Origin: Blastobasis lacticolella
Lineage: Eukaryota > Arthropoda > Insecta > Lepidoptera > Blastobasidae
DNA: 64,000 nt
Direction: 5' to 3'
NCBI GenBank assembly: GCA_905147135.1
Contig: LR990050.1
Span: 818,501-882,500, forward strand
The notes below the pieces were generated by a model. It did not search any database and was not told the DNA's origin. It saw only the letters and a list, made by a program, of their open reading frames with translations. Below, one piece after another: positions 35,601-50,600 of this stretch; position 1 is the first letter of the stretch, and the number at the start of each line of letters is the position of its first letter. The position numbers were made by a program, and so were the translations under genes.

Positions 35601-38600
35601 GAGCAACAGAAATTATGAGGACTTTGCAACTTTGTTTTACTATTCTTAGAGGGATTATCCATCTGGCCGGATCGTCACTTACCACCAGGTAAAACTCACA
35701 CAAATTCCTCGCTAATCCAATTATATAAAAAAATTAAGCAGGATTGGAGATCGTAGTATTTATAAAACACTGGGGCTGCGGTGACTGCTTACCATCAGGC
35801 CGGCCATAAGCTTGTTTGCCACCTTAGTGGTATAAAAAAAACGCTGCTACCCATTTCCTGATCTAGGGTGGTCCTAACTGGGCTGCCTCATTAGTGGCCC
35901 TTTGCGACATCCCTGAATTTACAGGGTTGGTGCTCTTTCTAATCTACCAGACACCAATTATAGCGTTGTATAAAGGTATCTGCTATAAAATTTATTCAGT
36001 AATTATAGTAGTTAATTACAATGTCGACAAACTGGTGTCTCGACTACGTAATTTTCGCTACGTGGTTCGTTTGTATAATCATCGTCTACAAGGCTTATTG
36101 GATAAATTGTATTTAAAACAAATCTTGGTGTTTCATAAGTAGGAGAGGTTTCTGTGCACTCTGAAACAAATATCAGAAAAATGTTCAATAATTGCCGAAA
36201 AACATAAGTAAATGTCAAATTGTTTTTATTGATTAGGACATTACTTTTAACCGCCCGAAGGAGGAGGGTATGATAGTAGGAAGCTAACAAACGGTGACAT
36301 AGCTTTAACTTTTAAATTTCTATGACATAGGATTGTTCAAGAGGTATATTAGAAGTCTCTTCAGAGGCGGGCAACGCATCAGTGACTCCCCTGGTGTTGC
36401 TGATGTCCATAGGCGGCGGTGACCACTTTCCATCAGGTGGCCCGCTTGCCTGTTTGTCTACCGTATAACATAAAAAAAAACATATTAAACATAAGTTAGC
36501 ACAACACCTACACAACAACACAACAATATCTTAGTTTAATAAATAAGCTTATGATTTGATTTTCATGTTATTATTGTAGAGGTGTTTTTTTATATAATTG
36601 GACTAGCCAGGCATTTGACCGCCATCTCACCTGGTGCGACGATGCTGCCGAAGATGGAGCATGCCTGTCTAGGAACAGCATTCACTCTAGCCTTGAAGGC
36701 GTCTAGATTATAATGATCAGGGAACACACCCGCAAGCAACGCATTCCATTCCTTAGAGTACGCATTATAAACGTTGAACTAAAGCGGCTCTTGCGGATAG
36801 CTGGAAGATCCACAACATAAGGATGAAGCGCTCGCCGGATTGCGTTTCCCGATGGCGGAAAGGGGTCGGCGAAATGAACAAATACAAGAATAAATTGAGG
36901 TATATTAGAGGTCTCTTCAGAAGCGGGCAACGGATTGGTGACTCCCCTGGTGTTGCTGATGTCCATAGGCGGCGGTGACCACTTTCCATCAGGTGGCCCG
37001 CTTGCCTGTTTGTCTGCCGTATAACATAATAAAAAAAACAGAATTATTATAGATAAGTGTAGCATATATTTCGTCATAAAAGGCTAATACGGTTTAAAAG
37101 TCGATTTTGGTGGTCCGTCTTATTAGGTACCATACCGTCGGTCTCTAGATATGTGATATTGTTTATTTAATGTGTATATATAATAGTATCTCTAAACCGA
37201 AATAGCACTAGTATTCTCTGCCTAAACCTAGATTTTGGCTATGTCTGCAAGACAAAGTCGGCCTGCATCAACCGCCGTACCGCCCGACTACTCATATATC
37301 AAAATGACAATCCTTGAACATCTCGCGAATTTGGAAATGCGGGATGGAAATATGAGCTGAGCTAGCTATTTCGGAAGAGATGGTTTTAAAATTTTGATGC
37401 AGGATATTCCGCGGGAGCGAGTGAGTTATGCTTTTGACTGCTTTATTGGACTGTGTATGGGCACATAATATACGCGTAGTAAAATTGCAATTAAAGAAAT
37501 ATTTCTTTGTTTCCACGTTCCGCCGCAATTACGTACATAAAACAAAAATGACTGTAACGGTCTTTATGAAATTCTCTGTCGCGTCGCGCAGTTCCGCTGT
37601 CTTCCGCCCGCTTTTTATATCAATAAGGTGGTACACAAGCTCTCGGCCCGCCTGATGATAAGCAGTTAACGCAGCCTATGTACGTTTGCAGTACCAGAGG
37701 TATCACTCACGCCCACGAAGAACTCCATTTTGTACTCTCCAGGAAAAACCTCTCCAGGTAGTTCATTCCACAACCTTAGTGTGTGTGGGAGAAAGTTCCG
37801 ATAGAACAGCACAGTTCACGACCAATTTCATTCCAAAATGATGAATTCATCACATAAAACAGTTCCTCAAAACAAACTCCTTATTAAATACAAGCAGTAA
37901 GACACGCAAATAATAGATTCCAACGAATTGAGAACCTGCTCCTCTATTGAAGTCGATAGAATATAAATATTTTCACTCACCGGACACCACACAACTGTAT
38001 TCAAAGAATAGTTTCACAATTTGCTTTCAATGAGACCGCTGTGGGTTTTATAATGGTGTAATGACCCCGTCATTAGAACTTCACCCATCGATCGTTCTGT
38101 CCCACCGGGCTTTAAAAATACTGTGGTAATGATAGCAATAATGCAATGGACTACTACCATTTGATATCGTTCCTGATACCGGAATGAATATGGCAGTTCC
38201 GTAATTGGACAGTCATTATGGTGCACACAATATAACTCTTGGTATTTATGTTCTTTGGTACGTCCAACGTATAAGTTCTCGAAGTTTATAAGTTTTTCTC
38301 TGTTGGTCACCACGCGAAGGTTTGAAAGAACGTTTCTCGCTCGTACGATTCGGATGTGGAATGAGCTCCCAGCCACAGTGTTTCCTTTGGACTATGACAT
38401 GGGATCGATCAAGAGGTATATTAGAGGTCTCTTCAGAGGCGGGCAACGCATTGGTGACTCCCCTGGTGTTGCTGATGTCCATAGGCGGCGGTGACCACTT
38501 TCCATCAGGTGGCCCGCATGCCTGTTTGTCTGCCGGATAACATAAAAAAAAAAACAAAAAAAAACCTAATGGACAAAAAAAGGTCAGATAAATCCCGACC

Positions 38601-41600
38601 AAGTTTATTTAAACGTCAATATTTTCTAAACTACAAAACGGATTTTAATGAAACAAAGCTAGGAACCATGTCAAATAAACTGGCTTTCAAAAAAAAATTA
38701 ATCTAAATCGGTCTGTCCGTTAGGGAGCTACGATGCTACAGACAGATACACATATCCATAGATTCACATATATATTGGTCAAACTTATAGTTATATAACT
38801 TATAACACTCCCTTTTTTCGTCGGAGGTTAAATTCTTGAGACCTGCCCCGGTTTCGCAAGTACTTTCTCGGATTTTGTTCACCATATTATACCAGTGTTA
38901 TACATGTTAACGGAATAAATTCTCTTAATTGATGGTGAAATCCGCATCAAAATTAGTTGGTTTAGAAGTGGTTTAGGACGAGTTTGTGGACAAAATATTT
39001 TAAAACCTTATTAAACCAAAAGAAAATTGTAGATAACGCCCATGATTGATTTAAAGCAATACAATTTATTACTTTATAGGACATCTTCTCGTCGGCATAA
39101 TGATAGGACGATACAGTTGTTGTAACAAGTGGGTATTAAAATACAGAAACTAAAGACACACAGTCGCTATTAAAAACAGTAGAGTAAAAATTGTTTCCAA
39201 GCGTACCTATAAATTGTATATATTTTTGAAACGCCTTATTTTATATAAGTATTTTCGGTAGTCACAAAATGGCACCTTCATTCCGCCACTTTGATTTTTT
39301 TAGTTTGAATGTACCCAGTATCACTTGCGTTAGCAAGACAAATTTAACAACATCTCATAAATTGTAAAATCGATTGAGCCGATACAGCTGTAGCCCGTGC
39401 CAAAGAAAAGGACACAGTACACACATGCGCTCGAAAAACATAACCATTCTTCTGTCGCAGTAACAATGTTTAATTAAATATTCGTAAGATACGATTACTC
39501 GTATATTACAATGGCGAAGGGTGGTCCATTACTGACAATGTCTATGTCGTCGAGTGGCCATAAGATTGAACATTATATCCGCACTTCACACTCTAAAATG
39601 CTTCTAAAGTGTAACATTGTAATTTTCCGCGTGAGATGAAGATCTAGTTACTCCGTTAAATAGTTTCTTTGCCAAGTAATAAACTATTTACGAGATAGCT
39701 TTAGAATGACTCAACTAGAAGATTTAATTAGGCGCATTTTGCGCAACAGTGTAGTCGAAGTTGTGCGCGGACTCAGCAGGAATTTAGATCTTAATGGGTA
39801 CTCTACATTCCTCGTCATACATATAAAATAATACTTAAAATTAAAAAGGTCGTCCACACCGCTGCCCCCCGGAATGGTGCCCAGAAAGCTGGCTGCGTTG
39901 CCTCGTTAAATAGAGATGCTAATACGTTGCCCGAGGAACGAGCCAGCTCTCCGGTCACCAGTGGTGTCATTTAATTTTTTGGCGTAGTTCTGCAAAGAAC
40001 TTTTTCGCACCAGGGCCTCACGGTCCCAACGTTTCCACCCCAAACGGCTGAAATACGAAGTCTTTCGCGTGACTTTCGTATTTCCTCCGCTTGAGGTCTT
40101 CCGCAGCTGAGGCCAAAGCCCGAACGCAGCTGCCAGTCATTATTGTGTTGAATAAGTTCATCTTATTACTAATTTTGTACAAAGTAAGCGACAATTTTAG
40201 AAATTGTAGCTGTTATTATACTTTGTATTGTAAGATTATATAAGATTAGATTATATCGATCCGCCTACGAAAAAAGTCGGCGCCTGCAAAACAAGAAAAT
40301 ATTCTTCAATAGTGAAATCAAACGTTTTGAGGAAAACAGTGATCGTATGTCTTATTGCCTTAGGTTTTGTAGATTCTCATAGTCATTCAAAGGCTTGCAA
40401 CCACGTTTCTCCTTTAAACATTCGAATCCTTACTATTTAAATATATTACTTATTAGAGGATGACTTTTTTAACTTTCTGTGATCTCTTGTCTAATAAAAT
40501 TTGGGCTGTCGTTTGTGGTGTACTGTAAATATTACCCTTTTATACTTCCTACTAACTTTATTCCGACTCAGACCCATAGTCGGAGCGTGAATAATTTAAA
40601 AATATGTTCTCTTGCAGGCCAACAAGCAACAAGAAATGCGTATGGCTCAGCATAACGCTGGGAGCACTCAGTATGCTGGCCAAAGAGACAGGAGTGACCG
40701 TCCTGTTGCTCAACCTCGCCATTGACTTCTACCGATGCTGGCCAGTCGTGAGGAGGTAAAAACTGTGACTTATTTTTGATGCTGTATGCATAGCCATTTG
40801 TAACCATGATCCAATCTGGGCAGGATAACAGGGTCGCGGAGGTCAGATGACAGTCGCTCTTCTATAATTACGTGAGGTGTCTGTCCCATAAGGTTGAAGA
40901 TGTTATGGACGACGGTAGCCGCTTTCAATCAGGTGGACGGCCCGTCAGAGTGCCTCCCTAGGCAAAAAAAAATGGATCATGGCCAAGACGTACCTTGAAA
41001 GCACAACCGGGATTTGGCAGGAATTGTACCTATAACACCAAATACACAGAGCATAAAAGATTTATATCTTAAGCGATCTTTCACGGGGCTAATAGCGGCG
41101 TAATTCGAATTAGTTTTGGCAAAAGGTTTCCTTTCGTGATAGAAAATTCAATATTGCTACCAACAAATAATGTATAGCCGATGAAATTCTTAAGATTTAT
41201 TCATCTTTTGAACGGAAAATCTCTGAATACTGTAATAAATCAGTCCATTCGGATCAAAGCCCCGGGCTTCGCATGCGAAACAAAATTGATGTTAATTCAT
41301 CCAGTTATAATAAGATCTTTAATGATAAATTCAAGCTAATCAGTACAATATCCGCCTTTCAATCCGGGTTGAATTAACTGATGAGGTAAAAGGGATAAAT
41401 TACCCAAAAAGCCAGAGCGAGAGCCTCTATAGACTGCTAATTGTGTTCCGAGGCGCCGCCTGGTAATTTATGGGGTATCTTTTGTTGTTCATGTTCTGCT
41501 CTCATATTTTTATCTAGTGGGCACTTGATTGCGAAAATTTAATTTGAATTCTCATCGGGATTCGTTCCCCGAAATGTTATGAGGCTGTGTAAGGATTCCA

Positions 41601-44600
41601 TTTTGCCGAAACTTTTTTAAATTTTAACACTTTTGTGGCCTCAAAATTAGTGTTCAACAAATAATTATTCCAAAGATTTAAACTTGGTATTCACATGAAA
41701 ACGTTTAATTCGAATATTTTCATTCACGAATTAATTCTGTCGAATAATAGGGGCAAACACAATGACAATTTGTTTATAAATTTTACTAGGTACTTTGGAC
41801 GACTTCGAGTTTACCCAGTAGTTACGTACCCGTTTCTTTGGGAAATTTCAGTCCCAAAGTCCCGAACGGCATATCGTAGGTTGATTTTGAATTTTATATT
41901 GAATCAGTCGTGTTTAATCCGGTTGATATATAATCATTGGAGAGCTTTACTTATTCGAAAAAATCGTTCGATAAAATAAATAATTAAAAAACTATAAATT
42001 ATTAACAATATCTACAATAATCAACAATGTCAAAATAATGAAAAGCCAATTATAAAATGTGTCAAAATTAACTCAATAGCAATACAAAATGTCATTTTTT
42101 TTAATTCTTTCCGAAATTTCATTTACGTCAACCACTACCGGATCGTTCACGTCTTGTTGTCGAAGTTGTCACCTGCTAATAAAGACGATGGTGATTAAAG
42201 TCTTAACCCATACCCCAATCCTGATCATCAGCATGTTATCAGCCGAAAGTCGCCCATTACTGCGGATAGGCCTCCCGCAGAGATCTCTACAGAAGGCGGT
42301 CCTGTGCCTTCCACATCCAGCTGGTACCTGCGATCGTTCCTTGGTCGTCGGTCCACATTGTGAGAGAATTACCCACACTGCGTCTCCGGATCGTAGTCGC
42401 TGTTCGAGGACTTTACTGCCCCATCGGCCATCTGTTTTGCGAGCTATGTGCCCTGCCCACTGCCACTTAAGCCTGGCATTTGAACATTGATGTCATATAC
42501 CAATAACAGTGTAACCTTCACAGGTCACTATGCACACTGAAGATTGAGAAGAAGTGTGTGGGGCTATCGATCAGGACCCTGAAAGTGCTGGTGTCCCTCG
42601 CGCTGCTGGTGTGTCTGCGACTGGCGCTGCTGCAGGGCACCTGGCCAAGCTTTTCAACGCAGGACAACCCTGCCGCCTTCCATCCTAGTTTCGTGGTCAG
42701 GTAGGCCATTATCGTTCTTAGTTCGATGTAGATTCCTAATAATATAATCAATGATAGGCCTGCTTTAAGTAATTTCTTCATTTAATTCTTCAAGTAATTT
42801 CTTTATTTCTTCAAGGCTTGTTGTGTATTTTATACTTTTAAGGGTATTTACTTAATGGCTAAAAAAATCAATTATGTACACTGAATGACTAGGTTTCCTT
42901 GGTTAGAAATAAAAAACAGGATGAAGAGGTTAAATTTTATTTAAATAGTTTTAGCGACAAATCACCACTGACGTTTGTAACTTCATAAAAATTTAAACTT
43001 AAATAAACTGACATACCACAATCTTATCTGTCTCGGTGCCTAAAGCTGGAACTAAGTGTCACCATTTTTAAAATATCATGTCAATTCCAACAACAGTGAC
43101 GCTGTCACCGGGTCAGTTATATTTTCTGCACTATATGTCATGAAAGGCGTCATCTAGACAAATTCCTATAGATTCTTTCCCCTTACAGGCTGATGACGTT
43201 CTGCTACCTAGCGGCTTTCAACTGGTGGTTGCTGCTGTGCCCGTGGCAGCTGAGCCACGACTGGCAGATGGGGTCCGTGCCGTTGGTCGCCAGCGGCTGG
43301 GACGTGCGGAACTTGCTCACCTGTGCCGCCTTTGGAGCATTATTGTTGTTGGGATACAGATGTATTGCCGATTTGGAGGTGAGATTTCTTGATATTTGAC
43401 TATAATTTATGCATTTACAGCCCAATGTTAAGTCAGTAATGTAACGGGAAATGATAGAGACCAATCCTACCTTAGAATTCTAAGGCACGTTAGGTCTCTT
43501 CTCCAGACAGACAGCTAAAAGCCTCAGACCAAATAAGAAATAAAGACAGAATACGGCGAACAACATACTGACGCCGAAAAACTACGCCATGCTCATATTC
43601 ACATATTGACTACCAAAATTACCTTCTGTTTGGCCGATTGACAACCAAACTTTACGAAACCGGTCTCATGTTACTGGTCAGCGCGCCTTATCTTAATTTG
43701 TTATTTGATCTGATCTAATAGACAGTTAGCTTTTCGAAGAACCAATGAGACACATGCGTGATATGGAAACAGACAAACAGACCCAACGATATTAAAGTAG
43801 TTGCTCGCCTCTTTGTCTTCTCATAGTTAAAATTACAATTATTATCACGAGTCATAAAATTCTGACTTAATATGACACAATATGACAGAAATATAAACTC
43901 AACAGGTACAAAGGCACACGCCAGCGGTAATTGGCCTACTGTTTCTGGTGATACCTTTTGTGCCAGCCACAAATCTACTGGTGACGGTGGGATTTGTCAT
44001 TGCGGAAAGAGTGCTGTATATTCCCAGGTATGCTATTATATATTTCATTTTGATCATTCGCGATAACCTTTACATCAACGCTGCAAGCCGCAAATGTCTG
44101 CAGTGATACCGCCTATCTCCATTTGTACGCCGACATTTTGTTGCAATTGCATTTAAACCAATCGCAGCAAGACACACACACACTCAATTGCATCAAAACG
44201 TACAATCGGAGATAGGTGGTACGGCTGCTGGTCATGCCACCTGCGCCAGCACGGGAAGGAGAGGTTGGCTCAAACCAGACACTACGTCATTTCTTACATT
44301 ATTAAATTAGACTATTTTATTTTGCAGCGTGGGTGGAGTAATAATAACAGCGTATGGAGTGCAACTAATGTGGTACTCGAAACCTGGCACGAAGGCTTTC
44401 TTAGTCGTCGGGTTGGCGGTACTAGCCGCCAGTGGAGCGGCGCGTACGCACAGACGGAACGCCGACTGGCGGGACCGAGCTACATTGCTGAGGTACAATT
44501 TTACTCTTTTATTAACGTCACTATAATAATATAAATTTAGCTATTGTTTTAGTCGCAACGCTACATCATCATCGTCAACACAGGCAACCCGTATAAATCT

Positions 44601-47600
44601 AGTGGCTATATGTGGTAATATGTGTTAATATTAATTGTTAAGCTTTTTTTTCTTGCGCCTACCACGAAGGGAAATGAAAATGAAAATGAAAATGAAAAAG
44701 TATTTATTGAATTAGGATTACGTTAATTAATCTCTTTTCAAAAGTCAAAAATCTAACGGAAAACAAAGGGAAGTTAAGCGAGCTCATCCAGGTAGGGGGC
44801 GACGCATGCAGACCGATCAGCGCGTACGAGTGCTTACTCCGGCGAGACACCGGGCACCGATACGCGCAACGCACATAACCGCCTAGGCGAATCATGTGCG
44901 GCGCGCGCCCGGCCCCAGCCAGCCCGCCGGCGCTCACACCCGCACGCACCAGCCGGCCCACCCGCGTCGACCCCTGAGCTCGGAACAAATAAGTAAAAAG
45001 AATGTCGTCTGTCTGTCAGTATGCCGCTTCAGTTAGGAAAATGACCATCTGTGGGAAAAAGAAACGGCAAGAAACCCACAGGTACATTTAAATATGATTA
45101 CATTGCATTGATACATTTGTCAATTTAATTTGAGTGAGCCTGTCTTGATTGGAATATGATGTGAACCTCTACAAATCGGTCAAGATAACTAAAAATAAAA
45201 ATAAATTCAAAAACAAAAAATGGCACAGCAAAAGCAGGCCAGTCCACCAAGGCAGCACCCGTTCACGAGCATGACGCAGGGCCCAGCCATCGTCCAATTC
45301 AACCATATTTGAGGGAAGAGAACGACCCGACCCCCATGCCACCACCAGGCAGACTTTTAAGTGAGCATGCGCTGCCAATGCCGTACACATTAAAAAAATA
45401 TTTGTTATTCAATGACTATTACACATCAAATCATCCTCACCCAATTAACAAAATTGTAAATTTATAAATAACTTCCTATTTCGAAGAGCTAGTAGTACAC
45501 CATACATTTTTGTCATTGATATATTCATCAATTTTATAATAGGCTTTTTTCATTAAAGTTGTTTTCACCTTATCTTTAAATTGTAATTCAGGCAAATTAA
45601 TAATACATTCAGGAATATGATTATAAAATCTTATACAGTTACCCATGAAAGATGAATTTACTTTACTTAGTCTGAACAACGGTGTTACCAGTTTATTTTT
45701 GTTTCTTAAATTGACATTATGAATATCAGTATTTTTAGCAAATTGGGTAATATGCTTTCTAACATACATAATATTATCAAATATATATTGACTTGAGAAA
45801 GTCAATACATCAATTTCTTTAAACAATTCTTTGAGCGAATCACGTCGACGTAATCCATATATTGCTCTTACAGCTCGCTTTTGTAGTTTGAAAATGATGT
45901 CACTATCAGCACACTTGCCCCATAGTATGATGCCGTATGACATAATACTATGAAAATAACTATAATAAACTAATCTAGCTGTATTCACATCCGTTAGCCT
46001 CCTTATTCGCCACACGGCAAATGCAGCCGAACTTAACCTACTAGCCAATGATTCAATATGTGGGCCCCATTGAATTTTTGAATCTATATTAACGCCTAAG
46101 AAAGTAGTTTTCTCTACCAACTCAAGTTGCGTTTTATCTAATATAACATTACATTGATTACTTTGTACATTAGGGAGGCAAAAATGAACGCATTTTGTTT
46201 TTTTAGAGTTTAAGACTAAGTTATTAATCGTAAACCAATGAAGCACATTCTGAAGAACACAGTTTACTTCGTCTATATTATTATCTTTCCTATTAATTTT
46301 AAATATCAGTGAAGTGTCGTCAGCAAACAAGACTATACCAGCAATATTCTGCACCATGTATGGAAGGTCATTTATATATACAAGAAAGAGAAACGGCCCC
46401 AATATAGATCCTTGTGGCACTCCAATGCTCACTTTCCCACCCGCAGATAACTCGCCATTTACATTTACTTTTTGAACTCTACCTTCTAAGTATGATTTCA
46501 TCATTTCAAGACTATCATGCGTAAAACCGTAATGTTTTAATTTTAGTAATAGTGTTGAATGATTTACACAATCAAATGCTTTAGACAAATCGCAAAAAAC
46601 ACCTACTGCATTATGATGTTCTTCCCAAGCGCCAAAAATTTGTTGAATGAGGCTAATACCAGCTTCGGTAGTATTGCGGCCTTTTGTGAAGCCATATTGT
46701 TGTTGATGAAATAATTTATTACTGTTAAAGTGCACAATCATTTGACTTAACATGATTTTTTCAAAGATTTTACTAAAAACGGGCAGGATGGATACCGGTC
46801 TAAAATTATTCAAACTATTTTTACAACCTGATTTGAATAATGGCACCACTTTACTGATTTTCATGAGGTCGGGGAAAACACCTACTTCGACGCAAGCATT
46901 AAAAATGTAAGCTAAATACGGTGCTAAAATATCAACAACAGTACTTATAACTCTAACTGACATTCCCCAAATATCTTCCGTATTTTTCAACTTAATGCTT
47001 TTAAAAGCTTTAATAATAGTTTTAGCGTCTACTTTGGAATAACAAAAGCCATTTTCACAGGCACCTATATTTTCTTTTAACAAGTTTTCTGCACTAATTG
47101 GTGGGGTATAAAGGGTATAATGGCACCCTCCGAACTATCGAGTGAGGGAAGCAGAGAACACACATGTGTACCAGCGCGGCAGGCCGGATGGTTATGCTGG
47201 AGTCGCTAGCGATCTAGGCGCCTACCAGTTAAACTCTGTCTTGGGAGTACCTCTAGCCGAGAAATCATTTTAGAATTCATCAAATACGACACCCCATAGG
47301 GATGGGGTGCGCACTTTAAGCCCGCATTGTCTGACATCCATTAAAACTTACACCTTTTATCCATGTATAACTATCTTTATATATATAATTCTTCTGTGAG
47401 TGTGTATGTCACTGAACTTCTCTCAAACGACTGGACCGATTTTGATAAAATTTTTTGTGTGTGTTCAAGGGGATCTGGGAATGGTTTAGATTCACAATTT
47501 TGTCAGAATGTTTTAGCTTATTAAAAAAAATTGAAATTTTCAAATTAAAGACGTGTAGACAGGACAACGTCTGTCGGGTCCGCTAGTTTTATTATAAAGC

Positions 47601-50600
47601 TGTTGATCTTCTTAAAATTATACAATAAATTAATAAAATAACGACTCCTACTTATTAATAGGAACTAACATTTTGATTACAAATATCAAAGCGGCTCGGA
47701 CTCCCCGATTCCAAAACAAAATACTCGCCAAATTTAATATTCTCGCGAGACAATTAAACGAGTGAGGGCATTAAACATGGCGTTAAAATAACCACAACTC
47801 CGGCGCGTGTTCGCTTTACGCCGGATACGCGCGTAAATTACCTTCCAAATGTGTTTTGTTTGTTCCAGGGCGGATTTAGTGACTTTGCCGCAAAACGCTA
47901 AACTGCACTACAACTTCGCAAACTTTCTCCGCGAGACTGAGCAGCAGGAGAATGCCATCAAACATTACAAAGAAGCCTTGAGGTAACAAAGATGTCCTTA
48001 CCGCGGAGATTTCTAGTTCGTAAGTTTTCGCCACTGCGCGCGGTGGGATTAGAGACGAATGGTGCAGAAATGTTTAGCTGAAATATTTGAGTAATGTCAG
48101 GGTGGTTGCTCTTCGTTCTGTGACGAAATATTCATAGATATCGTCTAGGAAAATTAAGTAAATTTACTTGGATATTTATTTGATGTTAACTATGTAATTT
48201 TGATAGAGAATAAAATCGGATATCAGATTTTCTTTTAAAGCGAAAGATATCTTAAGGTTACTAGCATACTCGTAAATATCGAGGTAAAACCAATACTAAC
48301 TGTGGTAACTAACCCGATAATATGTGTGGTAAAACTGTAATGAATAAACATGAAAATCTTAAACCCACCTATATTACATAAGGTTATAGACTGCTCTTAT
48401 AACGAATTACAAAGTATATACACATGATAAAAGCATCAATTTTCCAGATTATGGCCGAGTTACGCGAGTGCCCACAACAATATAGGCACTCTGGTCTCCG
48501 GAATGGATAACGCTGAACACCATTTCCTGCAAGCTATAAAGTTCAACAAGTACCATGTGAATGCACACTACAACTTGGGGAAACTTTACAAGTGAGTTAT
48601 ACTGTTGGACGGAATCGGCTATCCTCAACATGAAGCGTATTCAATTTCGGACTTGGTCCCATTGCTGAGTTTAGTTATCCTATTATTGAGGCCCTAAGAG
48701 GTGTGAAAGTGTTGAAAATAATCAGTTCGCTGCCACTTTAGGAAATAATCAGTTCTCTTTAACTACAATAATAATCGAAATTCTGCTGAATTCAATGTTT
48801 AGAAATAACAATGAATTATTTTTAAATAGATAACGTCTTATAATATAATATTATAATTGATATTTGGATGTTTGTTAGTTCTTCACGCCATAACTTCTGA
48901 ACGGATTTTTATAAAAAGACGTCATTCACGTTTCATACATTTTTCGACAATAATTCTAAAAATACCAGAAGAAAAAAAATATTTGTTTGATAGAGAAAAC
49001 AATTCCTAACATTTTTTACTATGAAATCAAATCCTTATGGTTCGGTTGATTTTCTAATTTTAGATATAATATACAATTACAATCTATCTGTAAATTACAA
49101 TATCTTTTCTAGACACCTTTAGCTAGCTTATAACCAAATAAGCATATAGGCTTATAATTTATCCCAACTTTCAACGTTGATCTCACCGGAACATAATAAC
49201 CGAATTTCGCTTAGACGACAAACAGTCGCAGGCAAAAGTTCAATGTATAAATTATTACAACATAATGGTAATTTACTTAATGTTAACTACTTTTATGTAA
49301 TTTAACAATAAAGAGTGAACCATTTATTGAAGTATACATTATTACATTGTAATGTAATAACGATGTAATTTAACTTGTAATTTCGGTCACGGTCGCTAAT
49401 AAATCAATACTCACAGTAAAGTAATTTTCAGTTAAAATACACTTACTATATTTGTCCCTTTAGATCGATCGTGTAAAAGGTAGCTTTCACCACATATTGA
49501 CCTCATTCCATGGTTCAAAAATAGCTATTTTAAAGAAGGACTAACGTACACTTTAATTAAATAGACAATGATTAAATTTTGACAAAATTTTTAGAAAGAG
49601 CGGTCGAGCAGCACAAGCCATATCAATGCTTGAGAAATGCATATGGCTCCAGCCACGGTTCGTGCATGCCTTGATGGAGCTGATGACCCTCACTCCAGAG
49701 CAGAGGAAGCAGCCGATGCTGCGGAGGCTGGTGGAATTAGAGCCAACTAATTGGGAGCACTACGTTTTGTATGGAAACTGGTATAGGGATAGAGGTAAGT
49801 CGGTTAAAAACATGCGTGTAATCATATTATAATAGCATTGTTAGAGCACAAGCTTCAACATCAACAGTGTTATAATCTCAATGTTTGGTAGGCGGGTAGG
49901 AGATCTCAGTGTTGAAAGCACATATGCTTTGCGTTGCTTTTTGGTTTCTGTGTCTTGGCTAGTCTGCCTGTAGAGCATTAGTCACCTTGTATGACACCTA
50001 CAGTCTACTTGAAGTTGACCGAGGTCTTCCGTTGGGGACCTGGAGGCTAGTTGATCAGACTCGGAAGCCGGTTGGCACCCCCTGATGATATTTATCTATA
50101 TTCTTCTTTTTTGATATCAAAAGGTGACAAGGCACAAGCTTCTCATAAATATTGATGGAAAGGGAATTTGGTTGTAGAATATGTCAGTGTGGTAAATGAA
50201 TAAGTATCCAACACCGGTATTACAGCGATAGCCTGTTACAATCCATTGTTAAGGTCATTGATTCCGCGATAGTCTGATTATTTATTACAACATATACGTC
50301 TTGAACACAAACATAAACTTACTTGAATATATTATTAAAAATATATATAACCTTACAACTAGAATCGCTATTAAAATTATTTTTTGTTACAGGAATGCCG
50401 CTACAAGCATCAAAATTTTACTTAGAAGCAACAAGACTGAGTTTTAGAAGCCGTGACATTCACAGAGCCGTAAGATCCGATCTGATATCGTTCAGATCGA
50501 CTGCCTTAATGTACAGGTCGTTAGGGCAGAAGTCGAGAACTTTGCAGCTGTTAACGAGGTTCGTAATATATTCTCACCAATTTCACTGGTGTTCTTTTTA

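Noticed and set aside
40568..40807. 79-codon - strand ORF
   Set aside because: Shadow of TMTC exon c (SMLAKETG block on the + strand).
42089..42490. 133-codon ORF in TMTC intron c-d
   Set aside because: It runs antisense to an RTE-like repeat fragment and has no recognisable domain.
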